Source: Limisoma sp963601185 (GTDB taxonomy: Bacteria; Bacteroidota; Bacteroidia; Bacteroidales; Muribaculaceae). Taken from it: 34,633 nt of DNA. The position numbers and the translations under genes are program-made. The stretch spans positions 1 to 34,633 of the forward strand of contig CAVCEE010000023.1 in NCBI GenBank assembly GCA_963601185.1, given 5' to 3'. Of the stretch, positions 24,200 through 32,402 are shown piece after piece; positions within the stretch are counted from its first letter, which is position 1, and each line of letters begins with the position of its first letter. Under the pieces are notes generated by a model that was not told where the DNA came from, ran no database searches, and worked only from the letters and a program-made list of their open reading frames with translations.

Positions 24200-24922
24200 A
24201 TGATAAAGTGTGTTGCAATCGACGATGAGCCTCTTGCTCTGAAGCAGTTGGCATATTACCTTGAGAAAGTGCCGTATTTTGAACTCGTGGCTTGCTGCCA
24301 GAGTGCCATGGACGCTATGCGGAAGTTGGAGGAGGTGGAAGCCGACGTGCTGTTTGTCGACATAAATATGCCCGACCTCAACGGCCTCGACTTTGTGCGC
24401 TCGCTTGCCAATCCACCTATGATAGTGTTCACCACAGCCTATCAGGAACACGCTCTTGAGGGGTACAGCGTAAACGCCATTGACTATCTGCTCAAGCCTT
24501 TCGGTATGAGCGACATCCTGCGTGCTGCGGAGAAGGTGAAGAGGGAATACGACCTTGTCCACGCTGCAAGTCTTTCACTCATAGATGAGTACGATGCAAT
24601 GTTTATCCGTGCGGACTACAAGGTGATGCGCATTCTGGTCAAGAATATCGTGTATGTGGAGGGATATGGCGAATATCTGCGCATATATCTCGACAGCCAG
24701 ACAAAGCCGCTGGTGGCGTATCTGAGAATGAAAGAGATGGAAGACCGTCTTGCCGGCAAGAACTTTATGCGCATACACAAATCATACATTGTCAATTTGC
24801 ATCATCTTGCTGAAATCAACAAAAAGCACATAGCCCTCGATACCGGTGCAGAACTACCCATTGGCGAGAGTTATCAGGAAAAACTGCGGCTGTATGTGGC
24901 GCAGAAATTCTTAGGGAAATAG
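24200..24922 (+). CDS. LytTR-family response regulator
   Basis: A 240-residue two-domain regulator. The receiver domain (1 to about 120) has Asp8-Asp9, phospho-acceptor Asp54 in Val-Asp-Ile-Asn-Met-Pro, Thr79 and Lys99 in Leu-Leu-Lys-Pro-Phe, a complete set. The LytTR DNA-binding domain follows from about 135, with Tyr-Val-Glu-Gly-Tyr-Gly-Glu-Tyr and the terminal Phe-Met-Arg-Ile-His-Lys-Ser-Tyr-Ile-Val-Asn segment. LytTR proteins bind direct repeats in promoters and often control surface or envelope functions. It is paired with the kinase six bases upstream. It converges on the acidic small protein gene. Confidence 0.95.
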   Translation: MIKCVAIDDEPLALKQLAYYLEKVPYFELVACCQSAMDAMRKLEEVEADVLFVDINMPDLNGLDFVRSLANPPMIVFTTAYQEHALEGYSVNAIDYLLKPFGMSDILRAAEKVKREYDLVHAASLSLIDEYDAMFIRADYKVMRILVKNIVYVEGYGEYLRIYLDSQTKPLVAYLRMKEMEDRLAGKNFMRIHKSYIVNLHHLAEINKKHIALDTGAELPIGESYQEKLRLYVAQKFLGK

Positions 24923-24934
24923 CCGTTATCCGCG

Positions 24935-25081
24935 CTACTCCAGGTCGTCGGACTCTTCCTCGCAGTCTTCGTCGAAGTACTCCGAGAGTTCGCCGGTGTT
25001 CTGGTTGTAGTCGTAGTCCACCATCATATCGTGGTCATGGTCACCGTTATAGTCTGAATAATCGTCGTCGTAGTAACTCAT
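24935..25081 (-). CDS. very acidic 48-residue protein
   Basis: A small minus-strand frame runs from ATG (25081) to TAG (24935). Of 48 residues 13 are Asp and 7 Glu, with no Lys or Arg at all; six are Tyr and one is Cys. It begins Met-Ser-Tyr-Tyr-Asp-Asp-Asp-Tyr and ends Ser-Asp-Asp-Leu-Glu. There is no signal peptide or membrane segment. It lies 17 bases after the HAD phosphatase gene on the same strand, so it is probably the last gene of the TamL-phosphatase transcript. I recognise no family. The clean start, stop and position, plus strongly biased composition, argue for a real gene, but function is unknown. Confidence 0.65.
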   Translation of the reverse strand: MSYYDDDYSDYNGDHDHDMMVDYDYNQNTGELSEYFDEDCEEESDDLE

Positions 25082-25098
25082 TGTAGTTCTATTCTTTG

Positions 25099-25749
25099 TT
25101 AGTCGAGCAACGGGATGATTTCCGCCGGCTTGTTGACTATGTGGTTGGCATAGTTGGCGCGCAACTCTTCAACAGAGCGGAATCCCCAACTTACACCTAC
25201 TGAATCGACACAGGCACGCCGCGCCGTCTCCATGTCAACGCCCGAGTCGCCAACGTAGAGCACATCTTGCTTCTTTGTCTGCGTAGCGCCCAAAATCTCG
25301 AACACAATCGAAGGGTCCGGCTTCACCGGCACGCCCTCTTTCTGTCCTTCAATGGCAGCGAACTTGATTGAGGGGAACAGGGCGGCCACGATAGCCTTTA
25401 CTGCTGCATCGTATTTGTTGGAAGCCACAGCGATGGCTATGCCCTTGTCTTGCAAGTGTTGCAGCAGTTCGAGAATGCCGTCGTAGGGGCGCGTGTAGTC
25501 GATGTTGTGGTTGTCGTAATATTCGGTGAAGTCGGCGCGCAGTTTCTTCACCATTGCCTCGTTGCGCTGGTTCTCGGGGAGGGCGCGCTCAATCAGTTTG
25601 TTCACGCCGTTGCCCACATACATCGGGTATGCTTCCAGCGGATGTGTCGGAAAACCATTCTTTTCCAGAGCAACATTGGTGGCGGCACCAAGGTCCTTGA
25701 TGGAGTTGATGAGTGTGCCGTCGAGGTCGAAGATTACTAACTGTTTCAT
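25099..25749 (-). CDS. HAD hydrolase, phosphoglycolate phosphatase-like
   Basis: A 216-residue haloacid dehalogenase-superfamily phosphatase. Motif I is Phe-Asp-Leu-Asp-Gly-Thr with Asp8 and Asp10. Motif II is Val-Ala-Ser-Asn-Lys near 112-116. A conserved Lys precedes Pro-Asp-Pro-Ser (near 143), and motif IV is Tyr-Val-Gly-Asp-Ser-Gly-Val-Asp. The cap inserted after motif I is helical, as in Gph. Gph removes phosphate from 2-phosphoglycolate made during DNA repair or oxidative damage; other HAD substrates are possible. It starts 22 bases after the TamL-like gene stop and is followed by the small acidic frame. Confidence 0.9.
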   Translation of the reverse strand: MKQLVIFDLDGTLINSIKDLGAATNVALEKNGFPTHPLEAYPMYVGNGVNKLIERALPENQRNEAMVKKLRADFTEYYDNHNIDYTRPYDGILELLQHLQDKGIAIAVASNKYDAAVKAIVAALFPSIKFAAIEGQKEGVPVKPDPSIVFEILGATQTKKQDVLYVGDSGVDMETARRACVDSVGVSWGFRSVEELRANYANHIVNKPAEIIPLLD

Positions 25750-25771
25750 TGCTATATATGTTTTTATTTTG

Positions 25772-28132
25772 TCAGAATGGATAGCCCACCGAGAAGTGGA
25801 GAGCGTAGTCGCGCTTGAAATTGGGATGAATCAGCGGCAGCCGTTCCTGGTCGATTGCAGGGTTGTAGGCTTTCATACCAAGGTCGAGGCGCAGCAGGAA
25901 GTAGTTGAAGTTCAGACGAAGACCTATGCCGTAGGCGGCGGCGATTTCGCGGTAGAACGAGTTGAACTTGAACACACCGTCGGTTTGGTCGTCGTAGTCG
26001 CGGATGGTCCAGATGTTGCCGGCATCGATGAATGCCGCCATCTCAAACACCCAGAACAGTTTTGCTCGGTACTCAACGTTGAGGTCAAGACGGATGTCGC
26101 CGCACTGCTCCATAAACGACAGTACGGAGTTGTTGCTGTTGAACCGTCCCGGACCGAGCGAGCGCACCGACCATCCTCTCACGCTGTTTGCGCCGCCGCT
26201 GTAGAAACGCTTCTCGAACGGCAGAATGGAGGAGTTGCCGTAAGGCACTGCCACGCCTGTGCCGATGTGGAACACGAGCGAGTTGCGGCGGTCGAAAGAG
26301 TGGTTGTAGGTGTAGTCGAGATTGGCTTTGATGTACTGCGAATACTGTATGCCAAACACGCTGTAACCCTGTGAGTTCTCTGCGTCGCGCTGCTGCTTGA
26401 ATATCTTGCTGCCGGCATAGAGCAGGTTGCCAGCCGTTTCCACGCCGAGGCGCAGTGTGTAGATGTCGGGCTGATAGACAAACTTGCCTATCGGCGATGC
26501 TTGGTTCTTCTTGTTGGTGTAGTAGAACGTGTAGCCCATCTTCATAATAAAGTGATCCTCGTAGGAGTAGCGCAACAATGGGTTGTTTGGCGCAAGTTCC
26601 GCTATGAATTCCGGACTGATTTTCGGGAGGTAGACATAGTTTATGTCCAGCAGGTCGAACGTGTGGTTGATGAGGCTTCCGCGCTCGGTCCATTTGTATT
26701 TCCATCCGCCGCCGGCAATCACGCGCGTGTATTCTGGACGTTCCTGGTAGGTGAACGAGGTGGAAAACTCCGTGTTGGCCCTAATTTTCTGGCGGAAACT
26801 CTTCTTGAGGAACGGGAATATGAATTTCGGGAACGTGATGCCGATTTCTCCGTTGTATTCGGCGTAACGCTTGTTGATGAGTCCCTGCACGTTGCCGGAG
26901 ATGCTTTCGTAGTTCACGCCGGCTTTCACTGATAGTGCTTCCGACCCGCGGGCGAGGTTACGGTGCTGGTAGGTGGCTGCCACGCCGAAGCCGAGGTCGC
27001 CCTCCGAATTTGTGCCTTCGAGCGATACGCTCACGCTCTGCGACTTGCCTTCGGTGAGAAGAATGTAGGAGTCTACCCAGAGGTTGCCGTCGATTTCACC
27101 GACCGACTCGAAGTTGATGTTGATGAACTTCAGTATGCCGAGGCGACCGAATGCCTGGTAGGTCTTGTCTACGTCGGTTGAATTATAGCGTTTGCCTGCC
27201 GTGATGTAGCAGTTCTCGTCGATGATTTTTGGGCGCAGGTAGCGGTTGTCGCCGTAGAGGATGCGCAGACCCTTGTAGTCCACTACATTGTCGGCATCGT
27301 AGTTGGTGAGGTCATAGCGTCGCTCGGGATTGTAGTCAGTCACCACATAGACGTTGCGCACATAGAACGGCCGGTGTCGGTCGTACTGCTTGATGCGGTT
27401 AGGGTAGGGTGGCATCACGTTGAGTGTGAGGTCAACGGCGCGGCTGCCGGCGGTGGTGTCGGCAGTAAAGGTGATATACTCTTTGTTGAATCCGAAATAT
27501 CCTTGTTCGCGCAGACGGTCGGTGATGTTCTGCCGTGCTTGGTCGAGGGCGTTGCGGTCGAAATTGTCGTTGATGTGGAGTATGAATTTCGACGAGTCGG
27601 CAAGAATCAGTGGACGCAGCGTGTCGTCGGGGATGTTGAAGTCGATGCTGGCAAGATAGTGCGGCTGGTTGGTGTAGATGCGGTAGGTGAGGTCGATTTT
27701 GCGCGACTTATCATTCTTCACGGAGTCGATGGTGACCTCCGGGGTCATATAGCCGCGGTTGGACAGGGCCAACGAGAGTTGGCTTGCCGACATCTCAGCA
27801 AGTTGTGGGTCGTAGATTACCGGTGCCTGACCTATCTTGCGCACCCATTTGTTGTACCATTTTGTGCTGTCGCGTCCCGACCAGTTGTACACGTTGAGTT
27901 GCATCTTCCATCCGCCGAGAATTTCGTGGTTCTGCACCTGCCGCAGGTAGTTGCGCATCTCTTTTTTGCTGATGTCGGAGTTGTCTCTGATGTCGATGTG
28001 TACATCGTTGAGAAGGTATTTGCCTTCGGGTACGAACTTTGTGGTGTGGCACGATGTGAGTACGGCAAGGACAATCGCGAAGATTGCTCCGAGACTGCGC
28101 TGCATTGCTTTACTGTTGATTCCTGATGCCAT
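25772..28132 (-). CDS. BamA/TamA-family outer membrane lipoprotein (TamL-like)
   Basis: A 786-residue outer membrane protein. From Met at 28132 the signal peptide ends in Val-Leu-Thr-Ser-Cys28, a lipobox. Lipidation of a BamA/TamA-like protein is the feature of Bacteroidota TamL. POTRA-like segments follow (about 30-360), then a 16-strand barrel with RFYSGGANSVRGW near 667-679, the strand-6 signature. The final residue is Phe in Ser-Val-Gly-Tyr-Pro-Phe, the usual barrel-assembly signal. Starts at 28150 (overlaps the promoter) and 28105 are less or equally likely. No tamB-type gene is adjacent. The phosphatase gene follows by 22 bases. Confidence 0.88.
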   Translation of the reverse strand: MASGINSKAMQRSLGAIFAIVLAVLTSCHTTKFVPEGKYLLNDVHIDIRDNSDISKKEMRNYLRQVQNHEILGGWKMQLNVYNWSGRDSTKWYNKWVRKIGQAPVIYDPQLAEMSASQLSLALSNRGYMTPEVTIDSVKNDKSRKIDLTYRIYTNQPHYLASIDFNIPDDTLRPLILADSSKFILHINDNFDRNALDQARQNITDRLREQGYFGFNKEYITFTADTTAGSRAVDLTLNVMPPYPNRIKQYDRHRPFYVRNVYVVTDYNPERRYDLTNYDADNVVDYKGLRILYGDNRYLRPKIIDENCYITAGKRYNSTDVDKTYQAFGRLGILKFININFESVGEIDGNLWVDSYILLTEGKSQSVSVSLEGTNSEGDLGFGVAATYQHRNLARGSEALSVKAGVNYESISGNVQGLINKRYAEYNGEIGITFPKFIFPFLKKSFRQKIRANTEFSTSFTYQERPEYTRVIAGGGWKYKWTERGSLINHTFDLLDINYVYLPKISPEFIAELAPNNPLLRYSYEDHFIMKMGYTFYYTNKKNQASPIGKFVYQPDIYTLRLGVETAGNLLYAGSKIFKQQRDAENSQGYSVFGIQYSQYIKANLDYTYNHSFDRRNSLVFHIGTGVAVPYGNSSILPFEKRFYSGGANSVRGWSVRSLGPGRFNSNNSVLSFMEQCGDIRLDLNVEYRAKLFWVFEMAAFIDAGNIWTIRDYDDQTDGVFKFNSFYREIAAAYGIGLRLNFNYFLLRLDLGMKAYNPAIDQERLPLIHPNFKRDYALHFSVGYPF

Positions 28133-28149
28133 ACTTTTTCGACAGACCA

Positions 28150-28157
28150 CAAAATTA
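28150..28157 (-). promoter_or_regulatory. -7 box for the TamL-like gene
   Basis: The minus strand reads TAATTTTG, a full match. Transcription would start near 28143, which rules out the upstream start at 28150 and leaves 28132 or 28105. No clear -33 box is seen. Confidence 0.5.
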
Positions 28158-28225
28158 AGTAAAAATCCACGATAGTAACGTCAGTTTCGGTAACTATTTC
28201 TTTCCGTAGATTTCCGGTGGAGGCG

Positions 28226-28261
28226 AAAAAAGCGAGACCGCCCGGTTGGGCAGCCTCGCTT
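28226..28261 (-). terminator. terminator of the ilv operon
   Basis: On the minus strand 28261-28248 pairs with 28243-28230 in a 14-bp stem that uses two G-U pairs around AACC, followed by a T-run. In the plus-strand RNA those two positions become A-C and C-A mismatches, so the stem is complete only in the ilv direction. It lies 28 bases after ilvC. Confidence 0.85.
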
Positions 28262-28288
28262 GTGAAATTTTCAAACCGTGGTCGGTGG

Positions 28289-29335
28289 TTATACGTTCTC
28301 CGGACGGAGTTTGCGTACAACTTCACCTGTGCGCCACATTTCGCTGTCGTGCAACTCCTTGAGTTCTTTCTCCAAGCCTTCGCGGTAGCCTGGTTTGCTG
28401 TTGGAGTCGATTGAGCGTTGTGCCTCGTTGCCTGTTGCAACCTCGTTGTAGAGGTCTTCAAACACTGGGCGCGAAGCGTCGCGGAATTTCTTCCACCAGT
28501 CGAGTGCGCCGCGCTGTGCTGTAGTAGAGCAGTTTGCATACATCCAGTCCATACCGTTTTCGGCGATAAGCGGCATCAACGATTGTGTCAACTCTTCGAT
28601 TGACTCGTTGAATGCTTCCGATGGAGTGTGGTCGTGTGCGCGGAGAGTGTCGTACTGTGCGGCAAAGATACCTTGGATTGCACCCATCAATGTGCCGCGC
28701 TCGCCTGTAAGGTCGCTGTAAACCTCACGCTTGAAGTCTGTCTCAAACATGTAGCCTGAACCTACGCCGATACCCAATGCGAGGCAACGCTCTTTTGCAC
28801 GGCCTGTTGCATCCTGGAACACTGCGAAACTTGAGTTGATGCCGCGTCCCTGTACAAACAGACGGCGCAACGATGTGCCTGAACCCTTAGGCGCAACCAT
28901 AATAACGTCTACGTCGGCAGGAGGCACGATGCCTGTACGCTCCTTGTATGTGATTGCAAAACCATGAGAGAAATAGAGTGCCTTGCCGGCAGTAAGGTGC
29001 TTCTTCAAGCGTGGCCATACTTCGATCTGGGCAGCGTCCGACAAGAGGTATTCGATGATTGTAGCACGCTCGGCAGCCTCTTCGATGTCGAAAAGGGTTT
29101 CGCCCGGAATCCAGCCGTCAGCAACTGCCTTGTCCCAAGTCTTAGACTCTTTGCGCTGGCCTACGATTACGTTGAAGCCGTTGTCGCGCAAGTTGAGACC
29201 TTGACCAGGTCCTTGGATACCATAGCCGATAACGGCGATAGTCTCGTTCTTCAATACTTCTTTTGCTTTCTCCAATGGAAATTCTTCGCGGGTTACTACG
29301 TTTTCTTCAACTCCGCCGAAATTAATCTTTGCCAT
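28289..29335 (-). CDS. ilvC: ketol-acid reductoisomerase
   Basis: A 348-residue class I KARI that isomerises and reduces 2-acetolactate (or acetohydroxybutyrate) with NADPH and magnesium, the second step of Val/Ile/Leu synthesis. Gly-Tyr-Gly-Ile-Gln-Gly (about 37-42) is the dinucleotide-binding turn. Ala-Pro-Lys-Gly-Ser-Gly-Thr and Ser-Asp-Leu-Thr-Gly-Glu-Arg-Gly-Thr-Leu-Met-Gly lie in the catalytic region. The frame extends to 29407 inside the thioesterase gene; Met-Ala-Lys-Ile-Asn-Phe at 29335 is the family start. It is the last gene of the operon, 17 bases after the thioesterase gene. Confidence 0.96.
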   Translation of the reverse strand: MAKINFGGVEENVVTREEFPLEKAKEVLKNETIAVIGYGIQGPGQGLNLRDNGFNVIVGQRKESKTWDKAVADGWIPGETLFDIEEAAERATIIEYLLSDAAQIEVWPRLKKHLTAGKALYFSHGFAITYKERTGIVPPADVDVIMVAPKGSGTSLRRLFVQGRGINSSFAVFQDATGRAKERCLALGIGVGSGYMFETDFKREVYSDLTGERGTLMGAIQGIFAAQYDTLRAHDHTPSEAFNESIEELTQSLMPLIAENGMDWMYANCSTTAQRGALDWWKKFRDASRPVFEDLYNEVATGNEAQRSIDSNSKPGYREGLEKELKELHDSEMWRTGEVVRKLRPENV

Positions 29336-29352
29336 AATTCTGATATTTTGGG

Positions 29353-30105
29353 TTAAATATTTTGTTGATTTCTTTGTCTGTACACTATTCGCGAGCGGCA
29401 TAGACAAGTGCCGTCGTTTACTATTTCAAGTTTGCAGTCATTGCTGCTGTCGTCGATGCCTATCTCAACCGTCTGCCCGTCGTGGCCTTCCTTGATGTAG
29501 GAAATCTCAAACCGCGCAATTTCGTTGCTGTTGTGGAAGTCGGCTGTCCACTGGTCAAGCAGCAGGCGGATGTAGCGCAGGCTGTTGACGTGCTGGTTGA
29601 AGTCGATGTCGGAGTAGCGGAAGGTGTAATTGCCTGTGCGTGTGCGCTCGACTGTCTTTATGCGGCTTTGCTTCTCCATCGGGCATTCCTTGTCGCTTAC
29701 ATAGTCGCGGATGTAGCCGAACGACGAGATGTCGCAACTCTGGCGCGTCGCCAAGTCGATTACCACCCAAATGGTCCGCGCATAACCTATAACGTTGCCG
29801 TCGGCATCAGTTATCTCCACGTTGCGCTCCGAGAAATGTCGGTTGAAATCCTCCACCCAAGTGGTGAGCGTATAGGTCTCGTTGACCTTCGGCCAGCGTT
29901 TCATCTCGATGGCTACTCTCGACAGCACCCACGCCTGATTGTCGATAATGAGTCTTGCGTAGCCCACTTCCCACGAGTTGGCATGCTCTGTAGCCACGTC
30001 GATTATGCGTTCGGTGAGCAACCACACTGGTAACTCCTTTTCGCAGTTGCACTCGCCCGGCGTGAGCAGCCACGACTTTGAATATGTCTTACTGCCTGTT
30101 GCCAT
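29353..30105 (-). CDS. acyl-ACP thioesterase
   Basis: A 250-residue acyl-ACP thioesterase with the double hot-dog arrangement, which would release free fatty acids from acyl carrier protein. The N-terminal half has the helix Ala-Thr-Glu-His-Ala-Asn and Tyr-Thr-Leu-Thr-Thr-Trp-Val-Glu-Asp-Phe. The C-terminal half has Asp-Ile-Asp-Phe-Asn-Gln-His-Val-Asn-Ser (about 170), the Asp/Asn-His catalytic segment of the FatA/FatB type. Its place between ilvN and ilvC is unexpected on function alone, yet the reading frame overlaps ilvN by 17 bases, so it belongs to the operon. It may serve branched-chain acyl-ACP; that is inference. Confidence 0.88.
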   Translation of the reverse strand: MATGSKTYSKSWLLTPGECNCEKELPVWLLTERIIDVATEHANSWEVGYARLIIDNQAWVLSRVAIEMKRWPKVNETYTLTTWVEDFNRHFSERNVEITDADGNVIGYARTIWVVIDLATRQSCDISSFGYIRDYVSDKECPMEKQSRIKTVERTRTGNYTFRYSDIDFNQHVNSLRYIRLLLDQWTADFHNSNEIARFEISYIKEGHDGQTVEIGIDDSSNDCKLEIVNDGTCLCRSRIVYRQRNQQNI

Positions 30106-30646
30106 CTTCCATCTGCTTGCGCTGCTCTTCTCGCTCGGCGAGATAGAGCGACAGCAATTCTTCGTTGTATTTTGTCACTGCCACGCGGCCGCTTCTCACA
30201 AACTGAAGGATGCCGTATTTCTTGAGTTCATAGAAAAGCCCTTTGGTCTCTTCTGAGTGCCCGGTCTTTTCGATTACTGTGAAATCCTTGTCAATGTCGA
30301 GGATTATCGCGTTGTAGTTGCGGATAATCTGTTCGAGGTCTTTCTCTTCGATGAGTTTGTTGGTCGGCACTTTGTAGAGAGCAACCTCTTGGTAGATCAA
30401 CTCGTCATCGGTGTAGTAGAATGCCTTTATCACATCGATGCGCTTCTCCACTTGCTTCACTATCTTCTCTGCCATATCGGCATCGCAGTTGGCGGTGATG
30501 ATAGACTTGTGGACGCCGGGTATCGACGATGGCGATACCGACAGACTCTCGATGTTCACGCTTCTCCGCGTGAAGATGATTGAAATCTGGTTCAGCAGAC
30601 CTACGCGGTTTTCGGTGAATATTGTAAAAGTATATAATTGTTCCAT
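30089..30646 (-). CDS. ilvN: acetolactate synthase small (regulatory) subunit
   Basis: A 185-residue regulatory subunit. The N-terminal ACT domain begins Tyr-Thr-Phe-Thr-Ile-Phe-Thr-Glu-Asn-Arg-Val-Gly-Leu-Leu-Asn-Gln-Ile, followed by Arg-Arg-Ser-Val-Asn-Ile-Glu-Ser-Leu-Ser-Val. It binds valine and confers feedback inhibition on IlvB. A second domain (about 80-170) is longer than in the short E. coli IlvN and like IlvH. It starts 12 bases after ilvB and overlaps the thioesterase start by 17 bases. Confidence 0.93.
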   Translation of the reverse strand: MEQLYTFTIFTENRVGLLNQISIIFTRRSVNIESLSVSPSSIPGVHKSIITANCDADMAEKIVKQVEKRIDVIKAFYYTDDELIYQEVALYKVPTNKLIEEKDLEQIIRNYNAIILDIDKDFTVIEKTGHSEETKGLFYELKKYGILQFVRSGRVAVTKYNEELLSLYLAEREEQRKQMEDGNRQ

Positions 30647-30658
30647 AAACGAATTTCG

Positions 30659-32371
30659 TTAAATGTAATGTTCGGTGGCGTTGAGCATAATGTTGTCCAC
30701 GTTGCTTCCTGCCGGGGTCATCGGGAAGACCATGTTGCAGGGCTTGATGCACACGTTGAGCAGGTAGGCTTCGTCGGAGTCGAGCATCCTTTTTATGGCT
30801 GCGTCGAGGTCTCCGCGCTCCACCACGTCCTCGGCCTTGATGCCGTATGCCTTGCACAGGGTCACATAGTCGGGGTTGATCATCGGCGTTTGGCTGTAGT
30901 GCTTCTCGAAGAACAGTTCCTGCCACTGGCGTACCATGCCGAGGAAGTTGTTGTTGAGAAGGATTATTTTTACGGGAACTTTATACTCAAGGATGGTGCC
31001 GAGTTCCTGGATTGTCATCTGCAAGCCTCCGTCGCCCACAAACAGGCATACCTGACGGTCGGGACGGCCTATCTTTGCGCCGATGGCTGCCGGCAGTCCG
31101 AAGCCCATAGTGCCGAGTCCGCCTGAAGTGACGATGCTGTCGGGACGCTTGAACTTGAAATAGCGTGCGGAAAGCATCTGGTTCTGACCCACGTCGGTGA
31201 CGAGTACGGCATCGTTGTCTGCGGCTTCCGACACGCGGCTTGCCACCTCGCCCATATTCATCATTCCCTCTTCGGGTGCGATTTCCGGCTTGATTACTTT
31301 CTCAAATTCCACTGCCTCCGGTCGCTTGAAGGTGTCGAGCCATTCTGCGTGGTTGGCTTTATTGATAAGTGGTTCCAGTTTTGCAAGTGTGGCTTTTGCA
31401 TCGCCGAGCACCGAAACTGTCGACTTGATGTTTTTGTCAAATTCCGACGGGTCGATGTCGAAATGCACAATCTTTGCCTGTGGGGCATATTTCGTGGTGT
31501 CACCGGTTACGCGGTCGTCGAAGCGCATACCAACGGCGATGAGCACATCGCACTGGTTGGTGTTGACGTTAGGGCCGACGTTGCCGTGCATTCCCACCAT
31601 ACCCTTGTAGAGAGGATGGTCGGACGGTACGGCTGACAGTCCGAGCAGTGTGCTGACCACAGGAATGTTTGCCTTTTCGGCAACTGCCAGGAGTTCTTTC
31701 TCCGCACCTGAAATCATCACGCCGTGACCAGCAATGAGGAGCGGTCGCTTGGCATTGTTGATGAGTTCGGCGGCTGCCGCAACTGACTCGTCGTCAACAT
31801 CCGGGTATGGGATGTAACTGCGGATGAAGTTGCATTTGCGGTAACTCCAGTCGAGCATCTGTGTTTGTGCATCCTTGGTGATGTCGAGTACTACAGGACC
31901 GGGGCGACCAGTCGATGCGATGTGGAAGGCGCGGGCTATTGCCTCCGGCACGTCCTCGGCACGGCGCACCTGACAACTCCATTTGGTCACCGGTTGCGTG
32001 ATGCCGATAACGTCGGTTTCCTGAAAGGCGTCTGTGCCCAGGCCCTTGTTGCCCACCTGTCCGGCAATTACCACCAGCGGTGTGCTGTCCATCATGGCAT
32101 CGGTGATGCCGGTGATGATGTTGGTTGCGCCTGGACCGGAAGTTACCATAGCCACACCGGTTTTGCCCGTTACGCGTGCATATCCTTGTGCTGCATGGAT
32201 TGCTGCCTGTTCGTGGCGTACAAGGATGTGGTGGAGTTCTTCCTGATACCGGTAAAGCACATCATAAACCGGGATGATAGCCCCTCCGGGATAACCGAAC
32301 ACCGTGTCGATTCCTTCGCTGAGGAATGATTTGATGATGGCTTCTGCTCCTGTTATTTTGTTACCGCTCAT
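30659..32371 (-). CDS. ilvB: acetolactate synthase large subunit
   Basis: A 570-residue thiamin diphosphate enzyme that condenses two pyruvates to acetolactate, or pyruvate and 2-oxobutyrate. Phe-Gly-Tyr-Pro-Gly-Gly-Ala begins the pyrimidine domain and Arg-His-Glu-Gln-Ala-Ala carries the catalytic Glu. A central FAD-type domain follows, and the ThDP motif starts at Val-Gly-Asp-Gly-Gly-Leu and ends with Leu-Leu-Asn-Asn-Asn. The frame extends to a TTG at 32410 overlapping ilvD; the ATG at 32371 (Met-Ser-Gly-Asn-Lys-Ile-Thr-Gly-Ala) fits the family. It follows ilvD by 31 bases. Confidence 0.96.
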   Translation of the reverse strand: MSGNKITGAEAIIKSFLSEGIDTVFGYPGGAIIPVYDVLYRYQEELHHILVRHEQAAIHAAQGYARVTGKTGVAMVTSGPGATNIITGITDAMMDSTPLVVIAGQVGNKGLGTDAFQETDVIGITQPVTKWSCQVRRAEDVPEAIARAFHIASTGRPGPVVLDITKDAQTQMLDWSYRKCNFIRSYIPYPDVDDESVAAAAELINNAKRPLLIAGHGVMISGAEKELLAVAEKANIPVVSTLLGLSAVPSDHPLYKGMVGMHGNVGPNVNTNQCDVLIAVGMRFDDRVTGDTTKYAPQAKIVHFDIDPSEFDKNIKSTVSVLGDAKATLAKLEPLINKANHAEWLDTFKRPEAVEFEKVIKPEIAPEEGMMNMGEVASRVSEAADNDAVLVTDVGQNQMLSARYFKFKRPDSIVTSGGLGTMGFGLPAAIGAKIGRPDRQVCLFVGDGGLQMTIQELGTILEYKVPVKIILLNNNFLGMVRQWQELFFEKHYSQTPMINPDYVTLCKAYGIKAEDVVERGDLDAAIKRMLDSDEAYLLNVCIKPCNMVFPMTPAGSNVDNIMLNATEHYI

Positions 32372-32402
32372 ATTCGAGATATCTATATATGTTTCAGATT
32401 GT

